Counted from the stretch's first letter, positions 8,856 through 17,572 are shown. The stretch: 37,764 nt of DNA from Chloroflexota bacterium (GCA_003158875.1 PMLK01000098.1:199-37962), one strand, 5' to 3'. Made by a program: numbers and translations. The notes: a model not told the origin generated them from the letters alone.

Positions 8856-10502
8856 ATGCTCGAAGACCGGCACAACGCGCAAGGCTCGAGCGCGGGTTCG
8901 GACGGCGATCAGAACCTAACGCCAGCAAACGGCGAGAGTCGGCCAACGGATGTGGCTTCGGCCACTCCGGCGACGCAGCCGACCTCCACGCTTGACGGAC
9001 CGGTGGGGCGGCCGCCCGCGCCCGCGCCCGCGCCAGACGGGTCCACGCGACCGGGTTCGCAGCCACAGCAATCCGGGCCCACGGGGCTGAGATCGCCGAG
9101 CTACCCGGGCTCGCAACCTCAACCTCAGTCACAACCGCCATCGTGGCCCGCTCAGTCGGGATGGCAGCAACCCGGCTACGCCCCGATCCCAAGCGGCCCG
9201 CCGCCGCAATCCGCGTGGCCCGCATATCCCGCCAGGTCCTCTCAGCCGGCGTGGCCCAACTACTCGGGCTGGCCGCTGCAACCCGCATGGCCCAACTACT
9301 CCGGCTGGCCGCCGCAATCCGCGTACCCGTGGCAGCCCGCCGCCCTACCGTGGCCCGTCGGGCAGGTGGCCTGGGGCTACTCGCAGCCGCCCGAACTCCC
9401 GCCGGTACTCGAGCCGCCCGGCAGTTTTCACCCGCCCATCTCTCGCCGGCCGATTTTCTCGCTGCGAGGTCGCATATCGCCGCGGCTCTATGCCATCGGC
9501 ATCGCCATCGGACTGCCGGGGATCGTCGCCTTACTGCTGATCATGATCGGCGCCACGGCCGGAATACAGTTCGCCCCGGCGCCGCTGCCGGTTTGGATTC
9601 AGATCGAGGTGGTCAGCGTGGTGGCCGCCGCGGGGCTCATAAGCTGGGCAGTGGCTCAGTCACGCCAGAGGCGCGTGGACGGATGGCGAGACTACAACGG
9701 TCCTTCTCCGTTCCTGACCGCCGGCGCGTTCCTGGCGACCGCAACGGCCGGCAGTCTACCGATCGAGGTGATCCTCAAGCTGGCCAATGTCGATGTCCAG
9801 TCTCCTCCGGCGACGCTTGCCATGCTCCTGGCGTACGTGGCCTCCTACTTCGGGCTGGTCCACTTCCTGGCGGTCCGCTGCGGAGCACTGACGTGGCACG
9901 ACATCGCCCAGCCCCGAAACCTCGCCCCCAGCCCGGACGACTGGGGCGACGCGGAGCCGTCGCCGGGCTGGACGAGATCGTGGGGATTCGACATTGGGGC
10001 CGTCAGGGCGCGCATCTCAAATCGTCGAGCCGCCGACGTACTCGTCGCGCTGGCCATGGTTCTGCCGGTGATGATCGTGTCCAACCTGATATCGTCGGGG
10101 CTGCTCTTCGCCCTCGGCCTGAAGGTCACCGACGTAACGCCCGATCAAACGGTCGCCCGGGACGGGCTGTCGATCTTGACAACCCTCATCACGGTAGCGG
10201 TGATAGTCCCGATCGGAGAGGAGGTCTTCTTCCGGGGCTTCATCACCAACGCCTGGGCACGGTCGATGAGTCACAACTCCGCGATTCTCCGCTCGGCGCT
10301 CTTCTTCGCCTTCGTCCACGTGATGAACACGGCCAGCACGGACGCCGCCATCTCGTGGCGAGTGGCCATCTTCAACTTCGGGGCCCGCGTGCCGGTGGCA
10401 CTGGCGCTGACGTGGCTGTATGTGCGCCGCCGTTCGATCCTGGCTTCCGGGACCCTGCACGCCGGATACAACGGCCTGATCACGCTGATCTCGTATCTGT
10501 AG
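8856..10502 (+). CDS. CPBP (Abi/CaaX-like) intramembrane metalloprotease with Pro/Trp-rich head
   Basis: A 548-residue protein of the CPBP family of membrane glutamic or metallo-type proteases, related to Rce1 (CaaX prenyl endopeptidase). The signature residues are present: EEVFFR at E455/E456/R460, FAFVH with H488, and HAGYN with H535 and N539. About eight hydrophobic segments span residues ~205-548. The first ~190 residues are a low-complexity Pro/Gln/Ser head, including near-identical copies of AWPNYSGWP, probably disordered and cytosolic. Start ATG 8856 follows GGAGGG by about 13 bases, so a somewhat later start is possible. Bacterial members act in membrane protein processing, bacteriocin self-immunity or scaffolding; the substrate here is unknown. 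Confidence 0.88.
   Translation: MLEDRHNAQGSSAGSDGDQNLTPANGESRPTDVASATPATQPTSTLDGPVGRPPAPAPAPDGSTRPGSQPQQSGPTGLRSPSYPGSQPQPQSQPPSWPAQSGWQQPGYAPIPSGPPPQSAWPAYPARSSQPAWPNYSGWPLQPAWPNYSGWPPQSAYPWQPAALPWPVGQVAWGYSQPPELPPVLEPPGSFHPPISRRPIFSLRGRISPRLYAIGIAIGLPGIVALLLIMIGATAGIQFAPAPLPVWIQIEVVSVVAAAGLISWAVAQSRQRRVDGWRDYNGPSPFLTAGAFLATATAGSLPIEVILKLANVDVQSPPATLAMLLAYVASYFGLVHFLAVRCGALTWHDIAQPRNLAPSPDDWGDAEPSPGWTRSWGFDIGAVRARISNRRAADVLVALAMVLPVMIVSNLISSGLLFALGLKVTDVTPDQTVARDGLSILTTLITVAVIVPIGEEVFFRGFITNAWARSMSHNSAILRSALFFAFVHVMNTASTDAAISWRVAIFNFGARVPVALALTWLYVRRRSILASGTLHAGYNGLITLISYL
9247..9318 (+). repeat. In-frame tandem repeat coding WPNYSGWP
   Basis: Two near-identical copies of a 42-base unit (about 9247-9318) coding AWPNYSGWP plus flanking Gln/Pro. 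The unit sits in the disordered head of the CPBP protein and looks like a recent in-frame duplication. Confidence 0.6.
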
Positions 10503-10521
10503 CCTGATCGAGGCCGCCAAC

Positions 10522-10584
10522 GGCCACGCTTCGGGCCACGCTTTGGGCCGCGCATAAGCGGCGGTTAGGTGGCGCATAAGCGGC
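10522..10584. repeat. Short direct repeats between the CPBP gene and radC
   Basis: GGCCACGCTT occurs twice (10522-10531 and 10534-10543) and GCGCATAAGCGGC occurs twice (10550-10562 and 10572-10584). They fill the intergenic gap. They could be slippage products or a regulatory repeat; nothing decides between these. Confidence 0.5.
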
Positions 10585-10699
10585 ATTCGCTAGTCTCCCG
10601 TCGTTCCCGGACGCCGGATGGCGAGAGGAATCGGCGGGCTTTCGTCGTTCGGCTCCGGGAGCGACTCTCCACCATCGGCGTTTCGGGAGGTTGGGAATC

Positions 10700-11428
10700 G
10701 TGGTCCGGCGGGACGGTCCAGCGGCAGCCGCCGAACGGCTTGGGGACGGTATCGCACCCGCCTTCGAGAGGCCTCGGGAGAGACTGGCGCTGCACGGCGC
10801 CGCGGCCTTGAGCGCTGCGGAGCTAATCGGCGTCTTGTGGGGAACGGGTGTCCGCGGTCACACCGCCGTCGAGGCCGCCGCCGACGTGCTACGCCGCCAC
10901 GAAGGCCTGGTGGGGCTGGCTCGCGCCGCCGACGCGGAATTGGAGGCAGTTCCGGGCGTAGGTCCGGTACGGGCCGCGCAGCTCAGCGCCGCCTTCGAAC
11001 TGGGGCGGCGAATGATCACGGATTGGCCGCAGAACCGCTGGACCGTGCGCAGCCCCCGCGACGTCGGTGAGCGCTTGGTTCCGCAGATGGGTTACCTGGA
11101 GCGGGAGGAACTGCGGGTCGTCTTGCTGAACACCCGCAACGCCGTCCTGAAGCAGGTGACCGTATACCAGGGAAACGTCTCGTCGAGCCTCGTCCGCGTG
11201 GGGGAGTTGTATAGAGACGCGGTGCGGCTGAACGCGAGCGGCGTGATCCTGGTCCACAACCACCCTTCCGGCGACCCCACCCCGAGTCCGGACGACCTCG
11301 CTCTGACTGCCGAGGCCCTGGCCGCCGGACGGCTTCTGGACATCCAGCTGCTGGACCATCTGATCGTGGCCGGCGACGGGTTCGTGTCTCTGCGCGACCG
11401 GGGCGTCGCCTTCGATCGCCACTCCTGA
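10700..11428 (+). CDS. radC: RadC-family JAB/MPN-domain protein
   Basis: A RadC (YicR) family protein of 242 residues. Despite the name, the family's role in DNA repair is doubtful. A helix-hairpin-helix-like segment (AVPGVGPVRAAQLSAAFELG, about residues 78-97) precedes the JAB/MPN metalloprotease-like domain, whose metal site HNHPSGD is complete (H186, H188, D192). The length matches the family. I chose GTG 10700 because GGGAGG (10685-10690) ends 9 bases before it; TTG 10691 would directly abut that sequence. It is monocistronic, with a repeat-filled gap upstream and a 307-base leader before mreB downstream. In many bacteria radC sits next to mreB, which supports the call. Confidence 0.93.
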   Translation: MVRRDGPAAAAERLGDGIAPAFERPRERLALHGAAALSAAELIGVLWGTGVRGHTAVEAAADVLRRHEGLVGLARAADAELEAVPGVGPVRAAQLSAAFELGRRMITDWPQNRWTVRSPRDVGERLVPQMGYLEREELRVVLLNTRNAVLKQVTVYQGNVSSSLVRVGELYRDAVRLNASGVILVHNHPSGDPTPSPDDLALTAEALAAGRLLDIQLLDHLIVAGDGFVSLRDRGVAFDRHS

Positions 11429-11735
11429 CCGGCGGGCGAGGCGCGACGCCTTCATCGCACCGGCCAAACTCGCCGAACCGCCGGGCGGTTGTACACTGCG
11501 CCAGTTCGTGCCAGTACGCCGGGCCGCGAAACAGCTCGGATCGGGACGGACGCTATACTGCTTAGGCTTTCCAGGATCGAGGCGGGTAGTCCCGTCCTTC
11601 CGCGAAGTGGATTGGGGCCTACCGTCACAATCCGAGGGCCTCTGAACCCCTCGATCATCTGAGTCCTCAGGCTGGCGATCCCGTACCCATCCTCGGGGGA
11701 GCCAACGCCACGACAAGAAGGATCAGCCTCGAATC
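11429..11735 (+). promoter_or_regulatory. mreB leader region, no gene
   Basis: About 307 bases without a credible gene. TATACT at 11554-11559 is the best -10 candidate and would give a 5' UTR of roughly 170 bases; TACACT at 11492-11497 is a second candidate. Neither has a good -35. An AAGGA at about 11719 lies 11-14 bases before the ATG, slightly far for a Shine-Dalgarno sequence. I see no riboswitch-like fold or terminator. Confidence 0.4.
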
Positions 11736-12794
11736 ATGTTCGGACTGCACTCCCTGCTCGGCCTGTTCTCGCGAGACGTCGGGATCGACCTAGGCACCGC
11801 CAATACCCTCGTTTGGGTCCGCGACCGCGGCATCGTCATCAGCGAACCGAGCGTCGTCGCCCTGGAGGCCAAGACCAGAAAAGTCCTGGCCGTCGGCGCC
11901 GAGGCCAAGAGAATGGTCGGCCGAACGCCCGCCAGCATCATCGCCGTTAGACCTCTGCGCGACGGAGTCATCAGCGACTTCGACGTCACCCAGCAGATGA
12001 TCGCCTACTTCGTACGCAAGGTTCACGACCGCATCGGCATGGTGCCGCGACCCCGGATGCTCCTCGGCATTCCGTCGGGCGTGACCGAAGTCGAGAAGCG
12101 CGCCGTCCGAGACGCAGCCATGAACGCCGGCGCCCGCTGGGCGGGCCTGATCGAGGAGCCGATGGCCGCCGCGATCGGGGCCGGATTGCCGATCAACGAG
12201 CCCACCGGCAGCATGATCATCGACATCGGTGGCGGCACCACTGAGGTGGCCGTCATCAGCCTCGGCGGCATCGTCGTGGCGCGCAGCATTCGCGTCGGTG
12301 GCGATGAGATGGACGCCGACATCGTGGCCTATGCCCGCCGCGAGTACAACCTCTTCCTTGGCGAGCGCACAGCCGAAGACATCAAGATCGCCATCGGATC
12401 CGCATCCTCGGGCGAATGGGACTCTCAGCGCGTCACGCTCCGGGGCCGTGATCTACTGACCGGCCTGCCTCGCGCCGTCGAGGTCGGTGGCGAGCAGATG
12501 CGCGAGGCGATCGAGCCGTCGCTGAACCTGATCGTCGACACGATCAAGGACACGATCGAGGAGACGCCGCCGGAGCTCGTGGCGGACATCATGGATCAGG
12601 GCATCGTTCTCGCAGGCGGCGGCGCGCTGCTGTCCGGTCTGGACCGCCGCATCGCCGAGGCAACTCAGATGCCGGTCCACATCGCCAACGATCCACTGAC
12701 CTGCGTCGTCCGTGGAACGGGCGTCGTGCTCGAAGAGCTCGACTTGATGGAAGAAGTTCTTGTGGCGGACACTTACGCCCGCCCGGCCCGCTGA
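11736..12794 (+). CDS. mreB: Rod shape-determining protein MreB (bacterial actin)
   Basis: MreB polymerises with ATP under the inner membrane and guides cell-wall synthesis in rod-shaped cells. The 352-residue product has normal length and all actin-fold ATP motifs: phosphate-1 GIDLGTANTLVW near residue 12, phosphate-2 IIDIGGGTTEVAVI near residue 160, and the adenosine motif GIVLAGGGALLSGLD near residue 289. The ATG start fixes a short amphipathic head (MFGLHSLLGLFSRDVG), consistent with membrane binding. mreC follows after 25 bases, probably in the same transcript. mreD, the PBP2 gene and rodA, which usually come next, are not in the window. Confidence 0.97.
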   Translation: MFGLHSLLGLFSRDVGIDLGTANTLVWVRDRGIVISEPSVVALEAKTRKVLAVGAEAKRMVGRTPASIIAVRPLRDGVISDFDVTQQMIAYFVRKVHDRIGMVPRPRMLLGIPSGVTEVEKRAVRDAAMNAGARWAGLIEEPMAAAIGAGLPINEPTGSMIIDIGGGTTEVAVISLGGIVVARSIRVGGDEMDADIVAYARREYNLFLGERTAEDIKIAIGSASSGEWDSQRVTLRGRDLLTGLPRAVEVGGEQMREAIEPSLNLIVDTIKDTIEETPPELVADIMDQGIVLAGGGALLSGLDRRIAEATQMPVHIANDPLTCVVRGTGVVLEELDLMEEVLVADTYARPAR

Positions 12795-12819
12795 CACATA
12801 GCCGGGCCAGGATGGCCGA

Positions 12820-13872
12820 ATGAACGCAGTCTCAGCCACTCGCCGTACGCTCCGAAGGGCATGGACCACCTTTGGGGTCCTGCTGATCGTCAGCGTTGGA
12901 CTGATGGGCGTTTCCGGGACGCACACCGCTCACGAACTCACGTCCGCGGTGAATACGGTCGCGAGTCCGGTCGAGGGCTTCCTGGCGGGAGCGAACGACA
13001 CAGTTAACTCCTACTTCACCGCGCTAACGCAGATCGATCATCTTCGGACCGAGAACCAGCGGCTTTCGGATGAGAACCTGACGCTCCAGGAAGAACTGGA
13101 CCGCATGGGCGCCATCTCCAAGTTGAACGACGACTGGACGAAGGTGACGTCTGCGGCCGCCGGAGTGCCCTATCTCACCACTCCAGTCCGAGTGATCGTC
13201 AGATCTACTTCGTCGGTCACGGAGCGCACGATCGTCATCAACAAAGGCAAGAACGACGGCCTCGCCGTGGGTCAGGTCGTTATCGACGCCGGCGGCGCTC
13301 TCGTCGGACGGCTCAGCACGGTCGACGCCACCGTCTCGAAGGTCCTCCTGATCAGCGACCCTTCGGCCGTCGTTATCGCCAAGGAATCCAAGACCGGGGC
13401 CACAGGCACTGTGACGGGAACAGTCACCGGCGATTTGCAGATGAAGTACGTGGACGTCGCCCAGACGCTGACTGTGGGCGATCCGGTGGTGACGGCCGGC
13501 GAAGCTCTGGCGGGCACCAACGACACCTCGCCCTACCCGCCCGGTCTGCTGATAGGCACGATTGCCGACGTGAGCGCGCCGCGCAACGAGGTCGTCCAGA
13601 GCGCCACCATCAGTCCGACGGCCCAGCTCGAGAACGCCACGTTCTTGCTCGTGATCCTGGACTACACGGGCGGCTTCGGGGCGCCGATAGTCACATGCGG
13701 AACCGAACCAAGCACCCCGCCGTCCTCCCCCACACCCAAGTCCAAGGCCACTCCGCACGCTTCCAGCGCAGGCACGACTCCCGCTCCGGCTCCAACCTGC
13801 GTGCCCCAGGCGACGCTCGCGCCGCTGCCCGTGACCACGGTCCAGCCGAACGCGACGCCAAAGCGCAAGTAA
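12820..13872 (+). CDS. mreC: Rod shape-determining protein MreC
   Basis: MreC links the MreB filament to periplasmic or extracytoplasmic wall synthases. The 350-residue product has one N-terminal membrane segment (about 17-35), a coiled-coil stretch (IDHLRTENQRLSDENLTLQ, about 67-85) and the two-lobed beta domain, with ERTIVINKGKNDGL and GLLIGTIADV as family marks. The last ~60 residues are a Pro/Thr/Ala/Ser-rich extension ending in KRK that most MreC proteins lack. The ATG at 12820 has AGGA about 8 bases upstream. It lies 25 bases after mreB. No mreD follows; the next gene starts a sugar-nucleotide block. Confidence 0.93.
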   Translation: MNAVSATRRTLRRAWTTFGVLLIVSVGLMGVSGTHTAHELTSAVNTVASPVEGFLAGANDTVNSYFTALTQIDHLRTENQRLSDENLTLQEELDRMGAISKLNDDWTKVTSAAAGVPYLTTPVRVIVRSTSSVTERTIVINKGKNDGLAVGQVVIDAGGALVGRLSTVDATVSKVLLISDPSAVVIAKESKTGATGTVTGTVTGDLQMKYVDVAQTLTVGDPVVTAGEALAGTNDTSPYPPGLLIGTIADVSAPRNEVVQSATISPTAQLENATFLLVILDYTGGFGAPIVTCGTEPSTPPSSPTPKSKATPHASSAGTTPAPAPTCVPQATLAPLPVTTVQPNATPKRK

Positions 13873-13939
13873 GGATGAGCGGGGGAGGCGGCGGCTTCAA
13901 ACCTGCTACTCTCCGGGCCTCTATACCAACGGAGTGGGT

Positions 13940-14698
13940 GTGAAAGGACTCGTCTTGGCGGGAGGCACGGCCACTCGCCTCTTCCCGCTCACAATCGTCA
14001 CCAACAAACACCTGCTGCCGATCTACGACCGGCCGATGATCTACTACCCGATCGCGACGCTCGCCGGGATGGGCATCCGGGAGGTCATGGTCATCGTCGG
14101 CGGCAAGAGCGTCGGCGAAGTCGTGGAGCTGCTCGCTGACGGCGAACACTTTGGGCTCGACCTGACGTACCGATATCAGCGCGGCGCACTCGGCATCGCC
14201 CATGCCATCGGCCTGGCGAGGGACTTCGTCGGCGACGACTCCTTCTGCTGCGTACTCGGCGACAACGTGTTGCTCGGCGAGCCTCTCGCGGAAACGGCGC
14301 AGCAGTTCGCGGACGGACCGTGCGGCGCCGGGACGCTGCTGTATGAAGTTGCCGATCCGGAACGCTTCGGTGTCGCCGAACTGGACGCCCAGGGCAATGT
14401 CGTCGCCTTCGAAGAGAAGCCGGCCAAACCCAAGAGCAACCTGATTCCGATCGGCGTCTACTTCCTCCGGCCCGATGCGTTCGACTTCGTGGACCGGCTG
14501 GAGCCGTCGAGTCGGGGCGAACTCGAAATCACCGACCTGCTGAACCACTATCTCCCGGGGCATCTGTTCGCCCCGCGATTCGAAGGCCTATGGACGGACG
14601 CCGGAACGGTGACGTCGCTGATTCGGGCCGCCGAACTGGCCGAACAGGAATCGCGGGCCGGACGGCTCAGCGCTCCGCCGATTCGGCCCGACAGGTGA
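13940..14698 (+). CDS. rmlA: Glucose-1-phosphate thymidylyltransferase (short RmlA type)
   Basis: This enzyme joins glucose-1-phosphate and dTTP to give dTDP-glucose, the entry step to dTDP-rhamnose and related deoxysugars. At ~252 residues it is the short form of the nucleotidyltransferase family. Visible motifs are LAGGTATRLFPLT with NKHLLPIYDRPMIYYP at the N-terminus, GIAHAIGLA for the nucleotide, LGDN for the metal site, and FEEKPAKPKS. I chose GTG 13940 (giving VKGLVLAGG) because GGAG at 13931-13934 lies 5 bases upstream; GTG 13934 is also in frame. A TATACC box at 13922 may serve as promoter. Its TGA overlaps the GTG of rmlB. The closest relatives could also be named as generic sugar-phosphate nucleotidyltransferases. 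Confidence 0.88.
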   Translation: MKGLVLAGGTATRLFPLTIVTNKHLLPIYDRPMIYYPIATLAGMGIREVMVIVGGKSVGEVVELLADGEHFGLDLTYRYQRGALGIAHAIGLARDFVGDDSFCCVLGDNVLLGEPLAETAQQFADGPCGAGTLLYEVADPERFGVAELDAQGNVVAFEEKPAKPKSNLIPIGVYFLRPDAFDFVDRLEPSSRGELEITDLLNHYLPGHLFAPRFEGLWTDAGTVTSLIRAAELAEQESRAGRLSAPPIRPDR

Positions 14699-15789
14699 CC
14701 GCGCCTGCAAGCCCGAGATTTCGCCGCCTGCTCGTGACCGGCGGCGCCGGGTTCATCGGCTCGTGCTTCGTCCGCGACACTCTCGCCCGGCGCGACGGCA
14801 CCACGATCGTCGTTCTGGACAAGATGACCTACGCGGGCAATCGGGCCAATCTGGCCCCGGTCGTGGCCGATCCCGAGCAAGCGGCGCACCTGACATTCGT
14901 CGTCGGGGACATCGCCGACGCGAAAGCCGTTGCGCCGCTCGTCGCCGGCGTGGACGCGGTCGTCAATTTCGCCGCCGAGTCGCATGTCGACCGTTCGATC
15001 CTGGATCCCGAGGCGTTCCTGAGAACCGACGTCATGGGCGTCCACGTTCTGTTGGAAGCGTGCCGGCTGGAGCAGGAACGAGCCCGCAAGGGAGATCGCG
15101 CCGCCGCTCCACGGTTTCTGCAGGTCTCAACGGACGAGGTCTATGGCTCGGTGGAAACGGGCGCCAGCCGCGAGGGTGACCGCCTGGAGCCGCGCTCGCC
15201 GTATTCCGCTGCCAAGGCCGGCGGCGAGCTGCTGGTCAATTCCTACTTCGTTACTTACGGAATGGACGCCCTGGTGACTCGCGGCTCGAACACTTACGGC
15301 CCATACCACCACCCCGAGAAACTGATCCCGCTATTCATCACCAACGCCATCGACGACCAGCCCCTGCCGCTTTACGGCGACGGTCTGCAGCGCCGCGACT
15401 GGCTATACGTGGCGGATCACGCCGGGGCGATCGGGCACGTTCTGCAAAACGGCCGGTCGGGCGAGGTCTACAACGTTCCGGCGGAAAACGAGCGCACCAA
15501 CCGGGCGGTGGTAACGGACCTTCTCGCGCTCCTCGACAAGCCCTGGTCGCTGGTCCGGCAGGTCGAGGATCGGGCCGGCCACGACAGGCGCTACGCTATG
15601 GACGGCTCCAAGCTCGCGGCTCTCGGCTGGACCAACGGCATGAAGTTCGAAGACGGTCTGGCCGCCACGGTCGACTGGTATCTCGCCCACGAAGACTGGT
15701 GGCGGGCCATCAAGTCGGGCGACTGGAATGCCTACTACGAGCGCCAGTACGCGGCTCGACTCGCCTCGTCCAAAGAGGCCGGCCGGTGA
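14695..15789 (+). CDS. rmlB: dTDP-glucose 4,6-dehydratase
   Basis: RmlB turns dTDP-glucose into dTDP-4-keto-6-deoxyglucose with bound NAD. The 364-residue extended short-chain dehydrogenase shows the Rossmann motif TGGAGFIG, the catalytic STDEVYGS triad region, and YSAAK (Y170, K174). The stretch TRGSNTYGPYHHPEKLIPLF and the terminal AYYERQYAARL are typical of the family. The start GTG 14695 overlaps the rmlA stop (GTGA), and the true protein begins about 12 residues before the Rossmann strand; a longer open frame upstream is read-through of rmlA. It is translationally coupled to both neighbours. No rmlC epimerase gene is present in the block. Confidence 0.94.
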   Translation: MTAPASPRFRRLLVTGGAGFIGSCFVRDTLARRDGTTIVVLDKMTYAGNRANLAPVVADPEQAAHLTFVVGDIADAKAVAPLVAGVDAVVNFAAESHVDRSILDPEAFLRTDVMGVHVLLEACRLEQERARKGDRAAAPRFLQVSTDEVYGSVETGASREGDRLEPRSPYSAAKAGGELLVNSYFVTYGMDALVTRGSNTYGPYHHPEKLIPLFITNAIDDQPLPLYGDGLQRRDWLYVADHAGAIGHVLQNGRSGEVYNVPAENERTNRAVVTDLLALLDKPWSLVRQVEDRAGHDRRYAMDGSKLAALGWTNGMKFEDGLAATVDWYLAHEDWWRAIKSGDWNAYYERQYAARLASSKEAGR

Positions 15790-16739
15790 GGGTCGCAGTG
15801 ACGGGTGCCGGAGGGCGGCTCGGGACTGCACTCGTAAGCCAGCTGGGAGAGACCGACTTCGTGCGCCAGGTATTGGCCTGGGACCTGCCGGAGCACGACC
15901 TCGATGACCCAGCCTCCGCCCAGCGCCTGGTCTCTCGGTCGAGGCCCGACGTCGTCATTCACGCGGCAGCCTGGACCGACGTGAACGGCTGTGCCGAACA
16001 ACCGCTGCTGGCCATGCGCCGCAACGGCGCCGCGACCGGGGAGCTTGCCCAGGCCTGCGCGAGTTCCGGAGCGGCCCTGGTCGTGGTTTCCACGAACGAA
16101 GTCTTCGACGGGCGACGCACCGACAAGCTGCCCTATCTGCCCACCGACGCCACCCATCCAAACAACCCGTACGGCGAATCCAAGCTTGCCGGAGAAGCGT
16201 CCGCTCGAGCCGCGTTCGGGGCCGCCGATGCCGACTTTGCCGCGGCGGCGATGGGCACCGGCGGTGGGCGGGATTCGACCGTGCCCGCTTTGGCGATCGT
16301 GAGGACCGCCTGGCTGTTCGGTCTGCCAGGCACGGATTTCCCGCGCAAGATCCTGGCCGCCGCCGACGAGGCCCGTCGATCGGGTACGGGCATGAAGCTC
16401 GTGGCCGACGAGATCGGCTGCCCCACTTATGCGACGGATCTGGCGGCCGCGATCGTGAGACTGGTGAGGGAATGGGGCCGGGCCGGCGGGCGAGGATTCG
16501 GCGGAATTCATCACGTCGTCAACGGCGGAGTGGCTTCGAGGGCGGCCTGGGCCCGAGAAGTGCTGCGGCTCGCCGCCATAGACGTGCCCACGGACGACGT
16601 GCCGATGAATACGTGGACCCGGCCGTCAACGCCGCCGCTGTGGGGCGTGCTCGCTGCCACTCCCCTTCCCGGCGGTCCGCTGCGGTCGTGGCAGGAGGCC
16701 CTGGCGACGTACTTCGCTCTAATACCGAGGGACGCGTAG
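15786..16739 (+). CDS. rmlD: dTDP-4-dehydrorhamnose reductase-like protein
   Basis: RmlD reduces the 4-keto sugar to dTDP-L-rhamnose with NADPH. The 317-residue product has the Rossmann start VAVTGAGGRLG, the VIHAAAWTDVNGCAEQP stretch typical of RmlD, VVVSTNEVFDG, and YGESK (Y129, K133). A Pro/Thr-containing TWTRPSTPPLWGVLA segment near the end matches the family pattern around the substrate. The start is GTG 15786, overlapping the rmlB stop by four bases. There is an insertion of ~15 residues with AAAMGTGGGRDST before the fifth strand, longer than usual. Without rmlC nearby, the final sugar could be another dTDP-6-deoxyhexose; rhamnose is the likeliest. Confidence 0.88.
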   Translation: MRVAVTGAGGRLGTALVSQLGETDFVRQVLAWDLPEHDLDDPASAQRLVSRSRPDVVIHAAAWTDVNGCAEQPLLAMRRNGAATGELAQACASSGAALVVVSTNEVFDGRRTDKLPYLPTDATHPNNPYGESKLAGEASARAAFGAADADFAAAAMGTGGGRDSTVPALAIVRTAWLFGLPGTDFPRKILAAADEARRSGTGMKLVADEIGCPTYATDLAAAIVRLVREWGRAGGRGFGGIHHVVNGGVASRAAWAREVLRLAAIDVPTDDVPMNTWTRPSTPPLWGVLAATPLPGGPLRSWQEALATYFALIPRDA

Positions 16740-16795
16740 TAGGCTGGCCGTGATACACGCCGCCCTGGCGGGTTGAGGCGGTAGGAGCAACGGAG

Positions 16796-17572
16796 ATGGC
16801 CGGCATGGACGAGGAATCGGGCAACAGCGCGGACACCGAGGCAAAACCGTCGGGAACGAACCCTCGACCGGGAGGCGGACGCAAGACCACTGCCGATAAG
16901 ACATCGGCGGCTGCGGCTACGCCCGCGTCTCGGGCGCCCAGGGCCGCCGGTCCGGCAAAGGCGACCTCCCGCCCCACACGCGCGAAGCCTGCCACTCCCA
17001 CCACGCCCGCTCCCGCGGCCACTGCCAGCGCAATTTCCGCCACGGCCAGACCAGCGAGGCTGGAGGCCGGCCCAGTCAGCGACGACGTGGTCAGCGCCGG
17101 CGTCGTCAACATCAACCAGGGTGGCGCCGGGGAAGTCGAAGCCGAGTCGATCTCGATACACCAGGGCGGCATAGGCGCCGCCTCCGCCGAAGACATCACG
17201 ATTACCGCCGGCGGCATCGGCATGGCCAGCGCCGACGACATAGCCGTTCGTATCGGCGTCATCGGCATCGCTCGTGGCGAACGCGTTTCCACCGAGCTTG
17301 GCCCCATCGGCCTGGCCATCGGCCGGGAGGTGTCGGTTAAGCAAGGATTCGTCCGATTCGCACTGGGGCGGGACATCCGCTTCCGGCAGGGCGGAGCCGG
17401 CACGGTCGCGGCCGCCAAAGTCACCTTCGAAGGTCAAAGTGGAGCGCTGATCGTCGTCGCCCGCAAAGTCGAGGGCAGTGTTCGGCCGCTGCTCGACTGG
17501 CGCGGTGCGCTCGCCGCCGGAGCCGCGCTGGGCGTCGTCGTCGGCCTGCTGGCCCGCCGCAAGCGCGACTGA
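16796..17572 (+). CDS. Predicted beta-solenoid repeat protein with C-terminal membrane anchor
   Basis: I do not recognise the family. The 258-residue product has a ~95-residue Ala/Pro/Thr-rich disordered head, then about eight consecutive ~15-residue repeats (about residues 102-225) of the form hydrophobic-x-hydrophobic-x-x-GG-IG-x-A-x-x-ED. Examples are SIHQGGIGAASAEDI, TITAGGIGMASADDI and STELGPIGLAIGREV. Regular 15-residue, Gly- and Ile/Val-rich repeats suggest a right-handed beta-solenoid, loosely like bactofilins. The tail is a single hydrophobic helix followed by RRKRD, so the protein is probably tail-anchored with the solenoid in the cytosol. The ATG at 16796 has AGGAG 8 bases upstream; ATG 16805 is an alternative. 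It lies between rmlD and the DegT gene. Confidence 0.78.
   Translation: MAGMDEESGNSADTEAKPSGTNPRPGGGRKTTADKTSAAAATPASRAPRAAGPAKATSRPTRAKPATPTTPAPAATASAISATARPARLEAGPVSDDVVSAGVVNINQGGAGEVEAESISIHQGGIGAASAEDITITAGGIGMASADDIAVRIGVIGIARGERVSTELGPIGLAIGREVSVKQGFVRFALGRDIRFRQGGAGTVAAAKVTFEGQSGALIVVARKVEGSVRPLLDWRGALAAGAALGVVVGLLARRKRD

Noticed and set aside
9143-10507. 454-codon plus-strand open frame
   Set aside because: It overlaps the CPBP protease in another frame and has an Arg/Gly/Ala-rich translation with no domain; the other frame has all catalytic motifs.
10522-10584. Direct repeats considered as a CRISPR array
   Set aside because: The units are only 10-13 bases, of two kinds, with two copies each and short spacers; no cas genes nearby.
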